NCBI GenBank assembly: GCA_002731195.1
Contig: PCAI01000015.1
Location: 7,114 to 58,162 of the forward strand
Source: Methanobacteriota archaeon
GTDB taxonomy: Archaea; Thermoplasmatota; Poseidoniia; Poseidoniales; Thalassarchaeaceae
DNA: 51,049 bases
Direction: 5' to 3'
This document shows, one piece after another, positions 8,413-17,507 of this stretch (its first letter is position 1; every line of letters starts with the position of its first letter). The position numbers were made by a program, and so were the translations under genes. Below the pieces are notes generated by a model that did not search any database, was not told where the DNA came from, and saw only the letters and a list, made by a program, of their open reading frames with translations.

Positions 8413-8452
8413 GTCGCGGCGTCACCTGCATCATTCAAGAATCCAATGGCCA

Positions 8453-10222
8453 TTATTCGATATAGAAGTATTCTCCCTCTATTTTTTGTTCCCTATCTTT
8501 CCTGCTGCCAGGTTTATTTATTCTAGGCCTATGGGAATCATGGTCTCTTCTGAATGTTACATCTACATCGGAAAGAAATTTATTCATTCCCTTTCTCAAA
8601 TCTAAAGGACCAACGGCATTCCCCTTTTTTCCTCCTTCTCCATCAAAAACCAATAAAGAATCACTTACAATATCGATGAAATAAATATCATGATCAATAA
8701 CTAGTGCTGCTTTTTCATTACTTTCCATGGTCCTTCTTATTGCCTTAGCTGTTTCCATTCTTGCATTAGCATCTAGGTGTGCACTAGGCTCATCTAATAG
8801 ATATAAGTCAGCTTCTTTACCTAAACATATGGCTATGCTTACTGCTTGTAATTCTCCCCCTGAAAGCTTCCTTGCCTGTAATTCTAACAATTGATCAACC
8901 TGTAAAGGCCTAATTACTTGGGTATGGAATTCTCCACTTCGCCATTTCATTCCCAGTTCTACATCAAGCCAATTCTGAACACTTCCATCAAAATCAGTAT
9001 TTACGTGTTGTTGTTTATAGGATATTTTTGCATCCATTGTACACCAACCTGAATCTGGCTCAAATTCTCCAGCAATCATTTTCACCATAGTAGTTTTTCC
9101 AGTAGCATTTGGGCCAACTACTCCTACTACTTCTGCACTTCTAACTTGCCCTTCTCCTGTTTTTAGGTGGAAATTACCAACCTTTTTTTCCATGTCGCCC
9201 CATGATAAGATTGGTGAACCAACTTCTTCTCCACGCACTCTTCCTCTAAGGAATTGTATTGGTTTATCACGTATTCTGACGTTTTCTTCAGGCAAATAAC
9301 CATCAAGATATGCATTAATTGCTGTTCTTGTGTTTCTAGGTTGAGTGAAAATACCATACGCTGCCCGTTCCCCATAAACAATTTGTAATAAATCACACAT
9401 AACATCAAGTATTGCCAAATCATGTTCAACAACTAATATTCTTTTCCCTCTTTCAACTAATCCTTGAATAATCCTTACAATCCTCATTCTTTCATAAATA
9501 TCAAGATAAGATGAAGGCTCATCAAAGAAATAAACATCAGCTTCTTTGAGAAGTGTTGCAGCCATAGCAACACGTTGCAGTTCTCCTCCTGATAATTTAT
9601 CCAGGGTTCGTTCTAATATCTCTTCAATAGCAAGGATTTTTGCATAATGTTCGACCTCTCCTCTATCATCTACCCGTTCAAGTAGTTCTCTTACTTTTCC
9701 TTCAAAAATCCTAGGAAGCTTGTCGATATATTGTGGTTTAACGGCAATTCTCACACCTTCTTCTGCCACTGTAGTTAGATAATCTCGCAACTCCCCTCGG
9801 GGGAATGAATCAATTATCTCTCCCCACTCTTTTGTTTCAGTAGCCCATTCTCCAAGATTAGGCCTTAGTGAACCAGAGAGAATGTTTATCGCAGTGGATT
9901 TTCCCATGCCATTGGGACCTAAGATGCCAATAACTTGTTCTTCTCTTGGTGCCGGCAATCGAAAAAGTCCAAATCCATTTTCATCGTAACGATGGGTTAA
10001 ATCAGAATCAAGTTCTTTTGGTAGATTTATTATTTTTACAGCATCCCCTGGGCATAATTTAGCACGAGTAAAGCAAACCGGACAGGCACTTTCTAGGATT
10101 CTAAATCTATTATCTTCAAATTGAATACATTCTGCGCCACACGATCCAGCATATTTTAGTAAATAATTGAATGCTGGACTATTGGGCTTACAACGTTCCT
10201 CCAATAGTACGGCCACTCTCAT
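8453..10222 (-). CDS. ABCE1/RLI ribosome-recycling ATPase with degenerate Fe-S domain
   Basis: A 589-residue ABCE1 homologue, which splits ribosomes after termination. The ATG at 10222 gives the family N-terminus MRVAVLLEERCKP; an upstream ATG at 10249 adds nine unlikely residues. Both ATPase domains look intact: Walker A GPNGMGKST and GPNATGKTT, signatures LSGGELQRV and LSGGELQAV, and Walker B with FFDEPSSYLD and LLDEPSAHLD. The N-terminal domain normally binds two [4Fe-4S] clusters with eight cysteines (C-x4-C-x3-C-x3-C and C-x2-C-x2-C-x3-C). Here the first motif keeps only Cys11, with Pro16, Tyr20 and Tyr24 replacing the others. The second has Cys47, Cys50 and Cys57 with Arg53 replacing the third Cys. 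Cys28 and Cys32 lie between. Confidence 0.95.
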   Translation of the reverse strand: MRVAVLLEERCKPNSPAFNYLLKYAGSCGAECIQFEDNRFRILESACPVCFTRAKLCPGDAVKIINLPKELDSDLTHRYDENGFGLFRLPAPREEQVIGILGPNGMGKSTAINILSGSLRPNLGEWATETKEWGEIIDSFPRGELRDYLTTVAEEGVRIAVKPQYIDKLPRIFEGKVRELLERVDDRGEVEHYAKILAIEEILERTLDKLSGGELQRVAMAATLLKEADVYFFDEPSSYLDIYERMRIVRIIQGLVERGKRILVVEHDLAILDVMCDLLQIVYGERAAYGIFTQPRNTRTAINAYLDGYLPEENVRIRDKPIQFLRGRVRGEEVGSPILSWGDMEKKVGNFHLKTGEGQVRSAEVVGVVGPNATGKTTMVKMIAGEFEPDSGWCTMDAKISYKQQHVNTDFDGSVQNWLDVELGMKWRSGEFHTQVIRPLQVDQLLELQARKLSGGELQAVSIAICLGKEADLYLLDEPSAHLDANARMETAKAIRRTMESNEKAALVIDHDIYFIDIVSDSLLVFDGEGGKKGNAVGPLDLRKGMNKFLSDVDVTFRRDHDSHRPRINKPGSRKDREQKIEGEYFYIE

Positions 10223-10285
10223 GCCATCTTCCTCCGTATAATACGTCAAGCCCCTTGTATTTAGGATAGACTCTAATTTATTATA

Positions 10286-11584
10286 TCACACTGCTAAGAA
10301 TCTGTACCTTATGTATACATATCCTGCAAGCAAAATCTTTTCAGTTTTAGACAATTGAATCCTTTTAGAAAACACATCTCCATTATTTTTCTTAATCTTC
10401 TTAAGTATTGAACTATAAAATGCAGCCATAGCCGCAGGAGAATATCTTGATGATTTATCTAATAAAGGTAATAACTTGAATGCCTTATCTCTATATTCGT
10501 TAGCTCTTCGTATGTAATTTTCTACAAATGGCTTCCAACCTGGATGGTTGTTAATTTCATCATTATTTAGTATATCTTCTTCAGTGATTCCATATCTTGC
10601 TAAATCTTCTAAAGGCAAATATATTCTATTTCTTTCCGCATCTTCCTTAACATCTCTTAAGATATTGACAAGTTGCATAAAAATGCCCCAAGACTCAGCA
10701 TATTCCTTTGCTTTAATATTATCATAACCATAAATCTCAATACAAACTAGTCCAACAGTAGATGCGACTCTATAGCAATATGCATAGAGGTCTTCGAATG
10801 TTTCATATCTGTTACTATGAAAATCATCTTCCATTCCACTAACCATGTCATCAAGCAACTGTTTAGGGATTGCAAAATTATTGACAGTATCCTTTATTGC
10901 CATAAAAATTGGATCTGTAGAAGTAACATCTTCGTATGCTGTTGATAGCTTCTTCCTATAATAGAATAATTGAGACATCTTTTCATTATATGAGACTCTA
11001 TCTAGGACAGTATTTCTCCTACTTAAGTTGAATATATTATCTCTATATTCTATTGACTCAGGATCATCAGATGAGCCACCGGGAAAAATATCTATGAAAT
11101 CGCCATCTGCTATGTCATCTGCTCTTCTACAAAATGCATAATATGCACAAATAGCCTTTCTCTCATAATCAGGAAGATATTTGAAGGAATGATAAAAATT
11201 TCCAGCTTCTCTACGCGTCAATTCTTCACAATATTCATATGCGGTAGATATCATGTGAGTAGGAACTTGAGACTCTTCCCATATGGGGGCATCAATATAT
11301 CTGAAAGGGTTCGTCAACTCCCCTCTTGAGCCAATCACTCCCATAAAAACGGCCCCTTCTCGAAGAGTTTCAAGAGCCGTTATACTAATCGCCCGCGTAG
11401 CATCTTTAGTCATTTTTACTGCAGAACGTACAATCTCAATTCTTTTTGTCGTATTTTCACTTTCTGAATCTATCAAAGAAACACTATGATTATTTAGAGA
11501 ATTTTGTTCCATAACGAAATCCGAAACCTGCTCTTCGGCCATAGTTTTCATAACAAGCGAGGACAATGCTTTCTTGAAGTTCAC
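10286..11584 (-). CDS. Phytoene synthase-like head-to-head prenyl synthase
   Basis: A 432-residue trans-isoprenyl diphosphate synthase of the squalene/phytoene type, which condenses two prenyl diphosphates 1'-1. The first Asp-rich motif is RRADDIADGD (about residue 153), preceded by AICAYYAFC. The second is NILRDVKEDAERNRIYLP (about residues 310-327). The AYYAFCRRADDIAD arrangement is that of phytoene synthase (CrtB), the committing step to C40 carotenoids. The first 95 or so residues are an N-terminal extension without a recognised domain; ATGs at 11551 and 11542 are alternative starts that would shorten it only slightly. A second member of the family lies immediately upstream. Confidence 0.85.
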   Translation of the reverse strand: MNFKKALSSLVMKTMAEEQVSDFVMEQNSLNNHSVSLIDSESENTTKRIEIVRSAVKMTKDATRAISITALETLREGAVFMGVIGSRGELTNPFRYIDAPIWEESQVPTHMISTAYEYCEELTRREAGNFYHSFKYLPDYERKAICAYYAFCRRADDIADGDFIDIFPGGSSDDPESIEYRDNIFNLSRRNTVLDRVSYNEKMSQLFYYRKKLSTAYEDVTSTDPIFMAIKDTVNNFAIPKQLLDDMVSGMEDDFHSNRYETFEDLYAYCYRVASTVGLVCIEIYGYDNIKAKEYAESWGIFMQLVNILRDVKEDAERNRIYLPLEDLARYGITEEDILNNDEINNHPGWKPFVENYIRRANEYRDKAFKLLPLLDKSSRYSPAAMAAFYSSILKKIKKNNGDVFSKRIQLSKTEKILLAGYVYIRYRFLAV

Positions 11585-11621
11585 TATGGAGTGTGCTAAA
11601 AAATATCATTACTCCTGAAAA

Positions 11622-12638
11622 CTATATCATATTTTTCTTAATCAATCTTGAAGTTTTATTTTTTGTCATTGATGCAAATAATGATTTTCTAAATATCGAC
11701 TTAATTTCTCTTCTGGACACCTTTATTCTACTCTTATCATTCAAAACATTATTTACACTCAGCATCTGCAAAGTCCTTTGCCCTATTATTATGGGTAGAA
11801 TACAAGATAATCGAAGTCTATATTGGCCTCCTGGTAACAAATTAACCCATTCAATTGCACTATTTAGGTGATCATATGCCTTGGAGATGTATGCATCAAA
11901 AATAGGCCTAAATTTTTCCATATTGCCAGAATCTAACAGATCTTCCGGTTTTAAATCATATTCTGATAATTTATCTATCGGTATGTAACAACGCCCCATG
12001 GATATATCTTCTGGAATATCTCTTAGAATATTTATCAATTGTAATGATTTCCCAAATCTAATTCCTTTTTCAAATAAATCATCTCTCAAATCTTCACTAA
12101 CATCAAATTGGTGTTCTAATGCCATGTGAGTCCAAAGTTCACCGACAGAACCAGCAACTGAGTATGTATATTCATCCAATTCTCTTTCATTTTTCAATCC
12201 AATAATTTCTCCTTCGGTGGATGATCTAAATCTTTCTAAATCAAGAGTTTGCCCTTTAATTATGATATCTAGGCATTCTCTAATTCTTTTCTTATCGTTT
12301 TCACTAAATAAATCTGATTCTTCTAAATACTCTATTGGCATATTTGCGTTTTCCAGCAATTTTCGTTCTGCCAGATTTTCTTGAAGTATAGCCAACTCAG
12401 TTAAATCAGGCAATAATTCAGTTTTTCCTTGTACTCTGTCGTTGTATTTACTAATTAAGCCGATAAGTATTTCTTGTTTTCCAACCTTTGAGTCAGCTAT
12501 GGTATCAGAAAGTCTGGCTAGCAAATAGGTTAGCCCTATCTGTTTACGAATTTTCTTTGGAAGAAAATTCAGTGTTAAGTAAAAAGATCTTGACGTACCT
12601 TTTAGTAAGTTGTCGATATTTTTTTCGATTTTACTCAT
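11622..12638 (-). CDS. Squalene/phytoene synthase family protein (farnesyltransferase-like)
   Basis: 338 residues, the second head-to-head prenyl synthase in tandem. The N-terminal GTSRSFYLTLNFLP and YLLARLSDTIADS (about residues 14-50) give the first Asp-rich motif in D-x-x-x-D form. NILRDIPEDISMGRCYIP (about residues 203-220) is the second. The SRSFYLTL-x-x-LP plus DTIAD wording is typical of bacterial farnesyl-diphosphate farnesyltransferase/squalene-synthase-like proteins and differs from the neighbouring phytoene synthase-like protein. Likely product is squalene or a dehydro intermediate, but the substrate cannot be decided from the sequence. Its stop lies 37 bases before the start of the downstream synthase gene. 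Confidence 0.82.
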   Translation of the reverse strand: MSKIEKNIDNLLKGTSRSFYLTLNFLPKKIRKQIGLTYLLARLSDTIADSKVGKQEILIGLISKYNDRVQGKTELLPDLTELAILQENLAERKLLENANMPIEYLEESDLFSENDKKRIRECLDIIIKGQTLDLERFRSSTEGEIIGLKNERELDEYTYSVAGSVGELWTHMALEHQFDVSEDLRDDLFEKGIRFGKSLQLINILRDIPEDISMGRCYIPIDKLSEYDLKPEDLLDSGNMEKFRPIFDAYISKAYDHLNSAIEWVNLLPGGQYRLRLSCILPIIIGQRTLQMLSVNNVLNDKSRIKVSRREIKSIFRKSLFASMTKNKTSRLIKKNMI

Positions 12639-12701
12639 ATCTCGACACCCCCTCTCTTTTGGCCATCACTGAGAACTATTTTATCAATTTATTAATTATA
12701 T

Positions 12702-13622
12702 TTATCTTATTCCTGCTTCCTTCAACGCTTTTATTAGTACGTTACCTATTTCCGATGGATCTCTTGCAACGTAAATACCTGCTTTTTCAAATGCGGCAAA
12801 TTTTTCCTCTGCGGTACCCTTACCTCCTGAAATTATCGCTCCAGCATGCCCCATTCTTTTGCCGGCAGGAGCAGTTGAACCAGCAACAAAGCCAACTATT
12901 GGTTTACTCATATTTTCTGACGCCCATTCAGCAGCTTCTTCTTCAGCAGTTCCACCAATTTCTCCTATCAATACTACTGCTTCTGTCTGCTCATCGTCCT
13001 CAAATGCACTTAAACAATCAATAAATCCTGTTCCATTTACTGGATCGCCTCCAATTCCAACACAAGTAGATTGACCTTCGCCAACACTCATTGTTTGTGC
13101 AACAGCCTCATATGTTAATGTACCACTTTTTGAAACAATACCAATTCTACCTTTTGCATGTATGAAACCAGGCATTATGCCAACTTTACATCCTCCATTT
13201 TCCCTTGGAGTGATTATTCCGGGGCAGTTTGGCCCTATTAATCGTACATCAGGGCATTTTTCTACATTTGCAACTGCATTTACCATATCTAGAATAGGAA
13301 TTCCTTCTGTGATGCATACTATCAGGCCCCCTCCTCCTTCTTGAAATGCATTGGCAGCTTCAATTATTGCAGAAGATGCAAAACGCGCAGGGACATAAAT
13401 GACGCTTACATTAGCTCCAGTTTTCTTTATCGCCTCTTGCATAGAATCATAAACGGGAATTTCCTTTCCTGAGAAATCTAATTTTTGACCTCCCTTGCCC
13501 GGAGTCACTCCTCCTACTACATTAGTTTCATAATCTATCATTCTGGTTCCATGGAATCTCCCTTGATTCCCTGTTATTCCCTGAATCAATACTTTACTAT
13601 TCTCATCAACCCAAATAGACAT
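12702..13622 (-). CDS. sucD: Succinyl-CoA synthetase alpha subunit
   Basis: 306 residues, normal length. The CoA-binding N-terminus reads IQGITGNQGRFHG, then YETNVVGGVTPGKGG. The active-site histidine that is transiently phosphorylated is in the GHAGAIISGGKGT segment near residues 247-259. IGPNCPGIITP and IGGDPVNGTGFID are family landmarks. With SucC it makes ATP or GTP from succinyl-CoA in the TCA cycle. The start codon overlaps the sucC stop by one base. The short tail contains nothing unusual. Confidence 0.97.
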   Translation of the reverse strand: MSIWVDENSKVLIQGITGNQGRFHGTRMIDYETNVVGGVTPGKGGQKLDFSGKEIPVYDSMQEAIKKTGANVSVIYVPARFASSAIIEAANAFQEGGGGLIVCITEGIPILDMVNAVANVEKCPDVRLIGPNCPGIITPRENGGCKVGIMPGFIHAKGRIGIVSKSGTLTYEAVAQTMSVGEGQSTCVGIGGDPVNGTGFIDCLSAFEDDEQTEAVVLIGEIGGTAEEEAAEWASENMSKPIVGFVAGSTAPAGKRMGHAGAIISGGKGTAEEKFAAFEKAGIYVARDPSEIGNVLIKALKEAGIR

Positions 13623-14830
13623 TAACTACTCCTCCTTGTTAAATTGACTATTTTTTCCGCTCCTTCGGCAAGAGTATTTGCAGTATGGACATCTAGATCA
13701 CTATTATTCAATATCTCCATTCCTTCAATATGATTTGTACCTGAAAATCTCACTACAAGTGGGACACTTAGGGCTACTTCTTTCGACGCTTCAATTACAC
13801 TATTTGCTACCATATCACACTGAATAATTCCTCCAAAAATATTTACTAATATTCCTTCAACATTTTCATCTTCGAGTATTATCTCAAATGCCGCAGTAAT
13901 TGATTCACGAGTCGCCCCTCCTCCTATATCCAAGAAATTAGCCGGTTCGCTACCATAAAGTTTTATCACATCCATTGAGGCCATGGCAAGACCTGCTCCA
14001 TTCACCAAACATCCAATATTACCATCTAATTTGACATAAGATAAACCATATTCATTAGCTCTTATTTCAACTTCTTCTTCTTCCGTTAGATCTACCAAAT
14101 CTCCTCTCCAGGGGTGCCTAAAATCTGCACTATCATCAAAACTAACCTTTCCATCTAATGCAATTATTTCTCCTTCTTCACTCCTTACAAGTGGATTAAT
14201 TTCTATCATCGAACAGTCTTTGTCTAGGAACATAGCGTATAATGAATTTACCATCTCAAACATTTCATTTTTAGATTGCCCTTCTAGGCCTAATAGGTCA
14301 GCAAACATCTGAACATCTTCATTTGCCAAACCTTCTAACGGGTCTGCCCATATCTTGTGGATTGCTTCTGGAGTATTCTCTGCTACTTCTTCTATATCTA
14401 CTCCTCCTTCAGTTGAACCCATTATTAATACCGATTTAGTTTCACGATCAATTAGTAGGGCTAAATAATATTCATGCGATATTTTACATCCTGATTCTAT
14501 GTACAAGTTATTTACTATTTTTCCATCTTTGCCAGTTTGCTTGGTGACCAACTTATTCCCAATTATTGATGTAGCATATTCTTTCACTTCTTCTCTTGAG
14601 AATGCAATCTTAACTCCTCCTTCCATAATTAAATCATCAGTTATTGGATCATAAAGGATGCCTTTTCCTCTTCCTCCAGCATGTATCTGGCTTTTTACTG
14701 CTACAATATCAGATTCTAATTCGTCATATGCCTGTAATGCTTCTTCTACACTTATGCAATGGATTCCTTTGACTACTTTAACTCCTGAGTCACTAAAAAT
14801 AGCCTTTGCCTGATACTCGTGAATATTCAT
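13622..14830 (-). CDS. sucC: Succinyl-CoA synthetase beta subunit
   Basis: 402 residues with the ATP-grasp N-terminal half (MNIHEYQAKAIF, then VKSQIHAGGRGKG near residues 46-58) and a flavodoxin-like C-terminal ligase domain (GAGLAMASMDVIKLYG, LDIGGGA, VNIFGGIIQCD near residues 270-330). EINPLV is the conserved metal and nucleotide contact segment. Partner of the alpha subunit encoded directly downstream. The divergent sugar nucleotidyltransferase gene starts 89 bases away, so the region between should hold both promoters, although no clear TATA element stands out there. Confidence 0.97.
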   Translation of the reverse strand: MNIHEYQAKAIFSDSGVKVVKGIHCISVEEALQAYDELESDIVAVKSQIHAGGRGKGILYDPITDDLIMEGGVKIAFSREEVKEYATSIIGNKLVTKQTGKDGKIVNNLYIESGCKISHEYYLALLIDRETKSVLIMGSTEGGVDIEEVAENTPEAIHKIWADPLEGLANEDVQMFADLLGLEGQSKNEMFEMVNSLYAMFLDKDCSMIEINPLVRSEEGEIIALDGKVSFDDSADFRHPWRGDLVDLTEEEEVEIRANEYGLSYVKLDGNIGCLVNGAGLAMASMDVIKLYGSEPANFLDIGGGATRESITAAFEIILEDENVEGILVNIFGGIIQCDMVANSVIEASKEVALSVPLVVRFSGTNHIEGMEILNNSDLDVHTANTLAEGAEKIVNLTRRSS

Positions 14831-14919
14831 GTTCTTCCCACACCCCCATCATCTTTGAAAGATACTGTAGATAGTATTGCCAGAGACTTAACAAACGAAG
14901 AACTCAAAGAGTAAATCGT

Positions 14920-15891
14920 ATGCCACAAAACATGGAAGTCATTGTTTTAGTTGGAGGATTCGGGACTCGTTTACGTCCTTGGACTGAAGATAGGGCAAAA
15001 CCTCTCCTCCCCATTCTTGATAAAACTCTATTGGAACGTGTAATTGAAGTCGTTCCAGAAGATCTAATTTCAAGAGTTATTGTTGCTGCAGGGCATGGTG
15101 TGGAACAAATTGAGAACTTTTTCTCAAAAAAGAATACTAATTACGAAGTAGTAATTTCGGTAGAAAATGAGGCATTAGGAACAGGAGGTGCTGTTGGCCT
15201 AGCTGCTAAGAAATTAAATGGCACAGGGCCAGTGTTAATTTTGAATGGGGACTTAATTTCAAGTGTCAACGTCTCTGAATTATTAAATCATCATGAGAAA
15301 AAAGGCGCTAGAGCAACATTATCTCTTTGGGAAGTAGAAGATCCAAGCCGTTTTGGTGTCTGCGATTTGGATGAATCTGGGATGATAAGGAGATTCCAAG
15401 AAAAGCCAGATACAGGAACTGAGTTTTCAAATTTCATCAATGCAGGTTGTGTAATAGTAAGTAGAGATTTAATTAATAATTTCTCTAGTAATAAACATAG
15501 TATGGAAAGAGTCGTTTTCCCTTCTGTTGCTGAGTCAGGAGATATGGCAGGACTCGTTTTTTCAGGCTATTTTGTCGACGCAGGAACTCCTACATCTTAT
15601 ATCGAAGCTGCCCAAACATGTATTAAGAACAATAGATTTACTTCAGGAAAAAAGATAGATGATTCATGGTACGGGAAAGGAGTCCAAAATACCTCTTCAT
15701 CTGTCCGATGCTCAATAGGAGATAATGTTTCAATTGATGAGACATCTATTTTATCAGATTGTGTGGTTTTAAAAAATGCCATCATAGGTAAAGATGTTAA
15801 ATTAGAAAGATGCTTAATAGGAGAAGCTTCAATTATATCTGATAAAACAATTTTATCGGATGCTGTAATAAATCATTATTCCACTTTATGA
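14920..15891 (+). CDS. Sugar-phosphate nucleotidyltransferase (NDP-sugar pyrophosphorylase)
   Basis: 323 residues. The N-terminal nucleotidyltransferase domain carries the signature GGFGTRLRPWT (about residues 12-22) and AKPLLPILDKTLLE (about 27-40), plus LNGDLIS with the metal-binding Asp near residue 110. The C-terminal 70 residues contain short left-handed beta-helix-like repeats (IGDNVSIDETSILSD, NAIIGKDVKLERCLIG). The enzyme joins a sugar-1-phosphate to an NTP for glycan or glycolipid synthesis. Glucose-1-P and mannose-1-P enzymes cannot be separated by eye. It is transcribed away from sucC and is followed by the triosephosphate isomerase gene. Confidence 0.88.
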   Translation: MPQNMEVIVLVGGFGTRLRPWTEDRAKPLLPILDKTLLERVIEVVPEDLISRVIVAAGHGVEQIENFFSKKNTNYEVVISVENEALGTGGAVGLAAKKLNGTGPVLILNGDLISSVNVSELLNHHEKKGARATLSLWEVEDPSRFGVCDLDESGMIRRFQEKPDTGTEFSNFINAGCVIVSRDLINNFSSNKHSMERVVFPSVAESGDMAGLVFSGYFVDAGTPTSYIEAAQTCIKNNRFTSGKKIDDSWYGKGVQNTSSSVRCSIGDNVSIDETSILSDCVVLKNAIIGKDVKLERCLIGEASIISDKTILSDAVINHYSTL

Positions 15892-15938
15892 TGGATTATG
15901 CCCGGTATTGTAAAATTAGTTATCCCAGTCGGAAGCAC

Positions 15939-16601
15939 ATGGGAGAAAAACTCGTAGTTGTGAATTTTAAAACTTATGAGGAAGCACATGGACTTTCTGC
16001 AGAGAACTTGGCAAGAATTATGAATGACCTAGAAACCAGTGCTCGAATTGTTGCTGTAGTATCAGCATTTGATCTTTCACCAGTAGTTAATGTAGCTCCA
16101 AATATAGAAGTCTGGACTCAACATTTAGATCCCATCCAATTTGGATCAAATACGGGTTTTTTACATCCCGATACTGCCATAGAAAGAGGTGCTACAGGTA
16201 CTTTGATAAATCACGCAGAACACAAAGTTAGCATTGAACATATTGCTATGTTATTAGATCAAGTACCAGAAAATTTCACAGTATGTGCATGCGCTGCCGA
16301 TATAGAAGAAGCAAAAGCCCTAACGGCATTGAAGCCAACGTACGTTGCAGTGGAACCTCCGGAATTGATAGGAGGGGATATTTCTGTAACAACTGCTGAT
16401 CCAAATATTGTATCTGGAACAGCGGATGCCGTCAGAGAAATCTCCGCTGATGTTGGGATATTATGTGGTGCAGGAGTAAAAAATGGTTATGATGTTTCTA
16501 TGGCATTAGATCTTGGAACTTCAGGAGTATTGCTTGCCAGTGGAGTAACTAAATCATCTAATCCTCTTGAGTCTTTGAATGATTTAATTTCTAAAATATA
16601 A
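15939..16601 (+). CDS. tpiA: Triosephosphate isomerase, archaeal type
   Basis: 220 residues from the ATG at 15939 (MGEKLVVVNFKTYEE), matching the short archaeal TIM. An upstream in-frame start at 15888 overlaps the previous gene and is unlikely. Catalytic elements are Asn-x-Lys in VNFKTY (about residues 8-12), the electrophilic His in LINHAEH (about residue 88), the base Glu in AVEPPELIG (about residue 137), and the phosphate loops GAGVKNG and LLASGV. It interconverts dihydroxyacetone phosphate and glyceraldehyde-3-phosphate. The archaeal form lacks the extra helices of bacterial and eukaryotic TIM, supporting the archaeal origin of the window. Confidence 0.93.
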   Translation: MGEKLVVVNFKTYEEAHGLSAENLARIMNDLETSARIVAVVSAFDLSPVVNVAPNIEVWTQHLDPIQFGSNTGFLHPDTAIERGATGTLINHAEHKVSIEHIAMLLDQVPENFTVCACAADIEEAKALTALKPTYVAVEPPELIGGDISVTTADPNIVSGTADAVREISADVGILCGAGVKNGYDVSMALDLGTSGVLLASGVTKSSNPLESLNDLISKI

Positions 16602-16615
16602 TTCTTATTAAAATA

Positions 16616-16621
16616 TTTTTT
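16616..16621 (+). terminator. Short oligo-T tract after triosephosphate isomerase
   Basis: Six consecutive T residues lie 15 bases after the TAA stop in a strongly AT-rich gap. This fits an archaeal oligo-T terminator, but the tract is short and the call is tentative. Confidence 0.3.
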
Positions 16622-16627
16622 ATCTAA

Positions 16628-16635
16628 ATTTATAG
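16628..16635 (+). promoter_or_regulatory. Candidate TATA box upstream of the PPK2 gene
   Basis: The sequence ATTTATAG lies about 53 bases before the PPK2 start codon. Archaeal TATA boxes sit roughly 25 bases before the transcription start, which would give a 25-30 base leader. It follows an oligo-T tract, as expected between two transcription units. Based on pattern only. Confidence 0.35.
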
Positions 16636-16687
16636 CGTTTTAAACCGCAGCCCTTTTCTTTAACTCATTAATCCGTCGCTGATTATA

Positions 16688-17503
16688 ATGTCTGACGAGG
16701 GTGTATCTGAAATTCAGAAAGTGAAAAAGAAAGAGTATCAAAAAGAACTTTTTAGGTTACAATTAGAATTAATTAAATTACAAGAATGGGTCAAAGCAGA
16801 AGGCCTCAAAGTTGTTGTAATATTTGAGGGCCGTGATGCAGCAGGGAAAGGAGGAGTAATAAAGAGAATAACTCAATATCTTAATCCAAGAGTCGTTAAA
16901 GTTGCAGCATTACCTGCACCTACTGAGAGGCAGAAAACAGAATGGTATTTTCAAAGATACGTCGATCACCTTCCTGCTGCCGGGGAAATTGTTCTTTTTG
17001 ATAGAAGCTGGTACAATCGTGCAGGTGTTGAGCGCGTTATGGGTTTTTGTACGGATAAAGAATATGAAGGATTTTTACGTGCATGCCCTACATTCGAAAG
17101 GATGTTGATTCGTTCAGATACTATTCTGATAAAATACTGGTTTTCAGTATCGGATGAAGAACAATTAAAGAGATTCAAGGCCAGATTAGCTGAACCTCAT
17201 AAGAGGTGGAAGTTAAGTCCGATGGACTTAGAATCACTCACTAGATGGGAAGCCTATTCAGAAGCAAAGGACAACATGTTTGCATACACTGATACCAAAA
17301 AATCTCCTTGGTATGTAGTCAATTCAGATGTTAAAAAACATGCTCATATAAATTGTATAAGTCACTTTTTATCTCAAATACCTTATGAAGATTTGACTCC
17401 AAAGGAAATAAAACTACCTAAAAGAAAAAAATCTAGAGGGTATATCCGTCCTCCTGAAGACGAGCAAACTTTTGTTCCTGATTACCATCTTAAATTACTG
17501 TGA
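16688..17503 (+). CDS. ppk2: Polyphosphate kinase 2 (PPK2 family)
   Basis: 271 residues, close to the usual length of one-domain PPK2. The Walker A loop is GRDAAGKGG (about residues 48-56), followed by LNPR. The lid and Walker B region contains LFDRSWYNRAGVERVMGFC (about 102-120) and the WKLSPMDLESLTRWEAY segment near residues 177-193. PPK2 enzymes phosphorylate nucleoside mono- or diphosphates from polyphosphate. The N-terminal helix is rich in Lys and Glu. Whether the substrate is NMP or NDP cannot be determined from the sequence. The next gene begins 4 bases after the stop. Confidence 0.93.
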   Translation: MSDEGVSEIQKVKKKEYQKELFRLQLELIKLQEWVKAEGLKVVVIFEGRDAAGKGGVIKRITQYLNPRVVKVAALPAPTERQKTEWYFQRYVDHLPAAGEIVLFDRSWYNRAGVERVMGFCTDKEYEGFLRACPTFERMLIRSDTILIKYWFSVSDEEQLKRFKARLAEPHKRWKLSPMDLESLTRWEAYSEAKDNMFAYTDTKKSPWYVVNSDVKKHAHINCISHFLSQIPYEDLTPKEIKLPKRKKSRGYIRPPEDEQTFVPDYHLKLL

Positions 17504-17507
17504 TAAT

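Noticed and set aside
7979..8605. A 208-residue open frame on the plus strand opposite grpE.
   Set aside because: Serine/isoleucine-rich low-complexity translation antisense to a convincing GrpE, with no family resemblance; a shadow frame.
10052..10192. A frameshift as the cause of the missing ABCE1 cysteines.
   Set aside because: Flanking residues (RCKP, CPGDAVKIINLP) remain in the same frame and align with canonical ABCE1, so the losses are substitutions rather than a frameshift.
12488..13024. A 178-residue plus-strand frame over the sucD end and prenyl synthase start.
   Set aside because: Leu/Phe/Gln-rich translation antisense to two well-supported genes; no domain visible.
14831..14919. 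The sucC/nucleotidyltransferase gap as a tRNA or small RNA gene.
   Set aside because: Although about the right length, no cloverleaf, T-loop or CCA-like pattern was found by eye.
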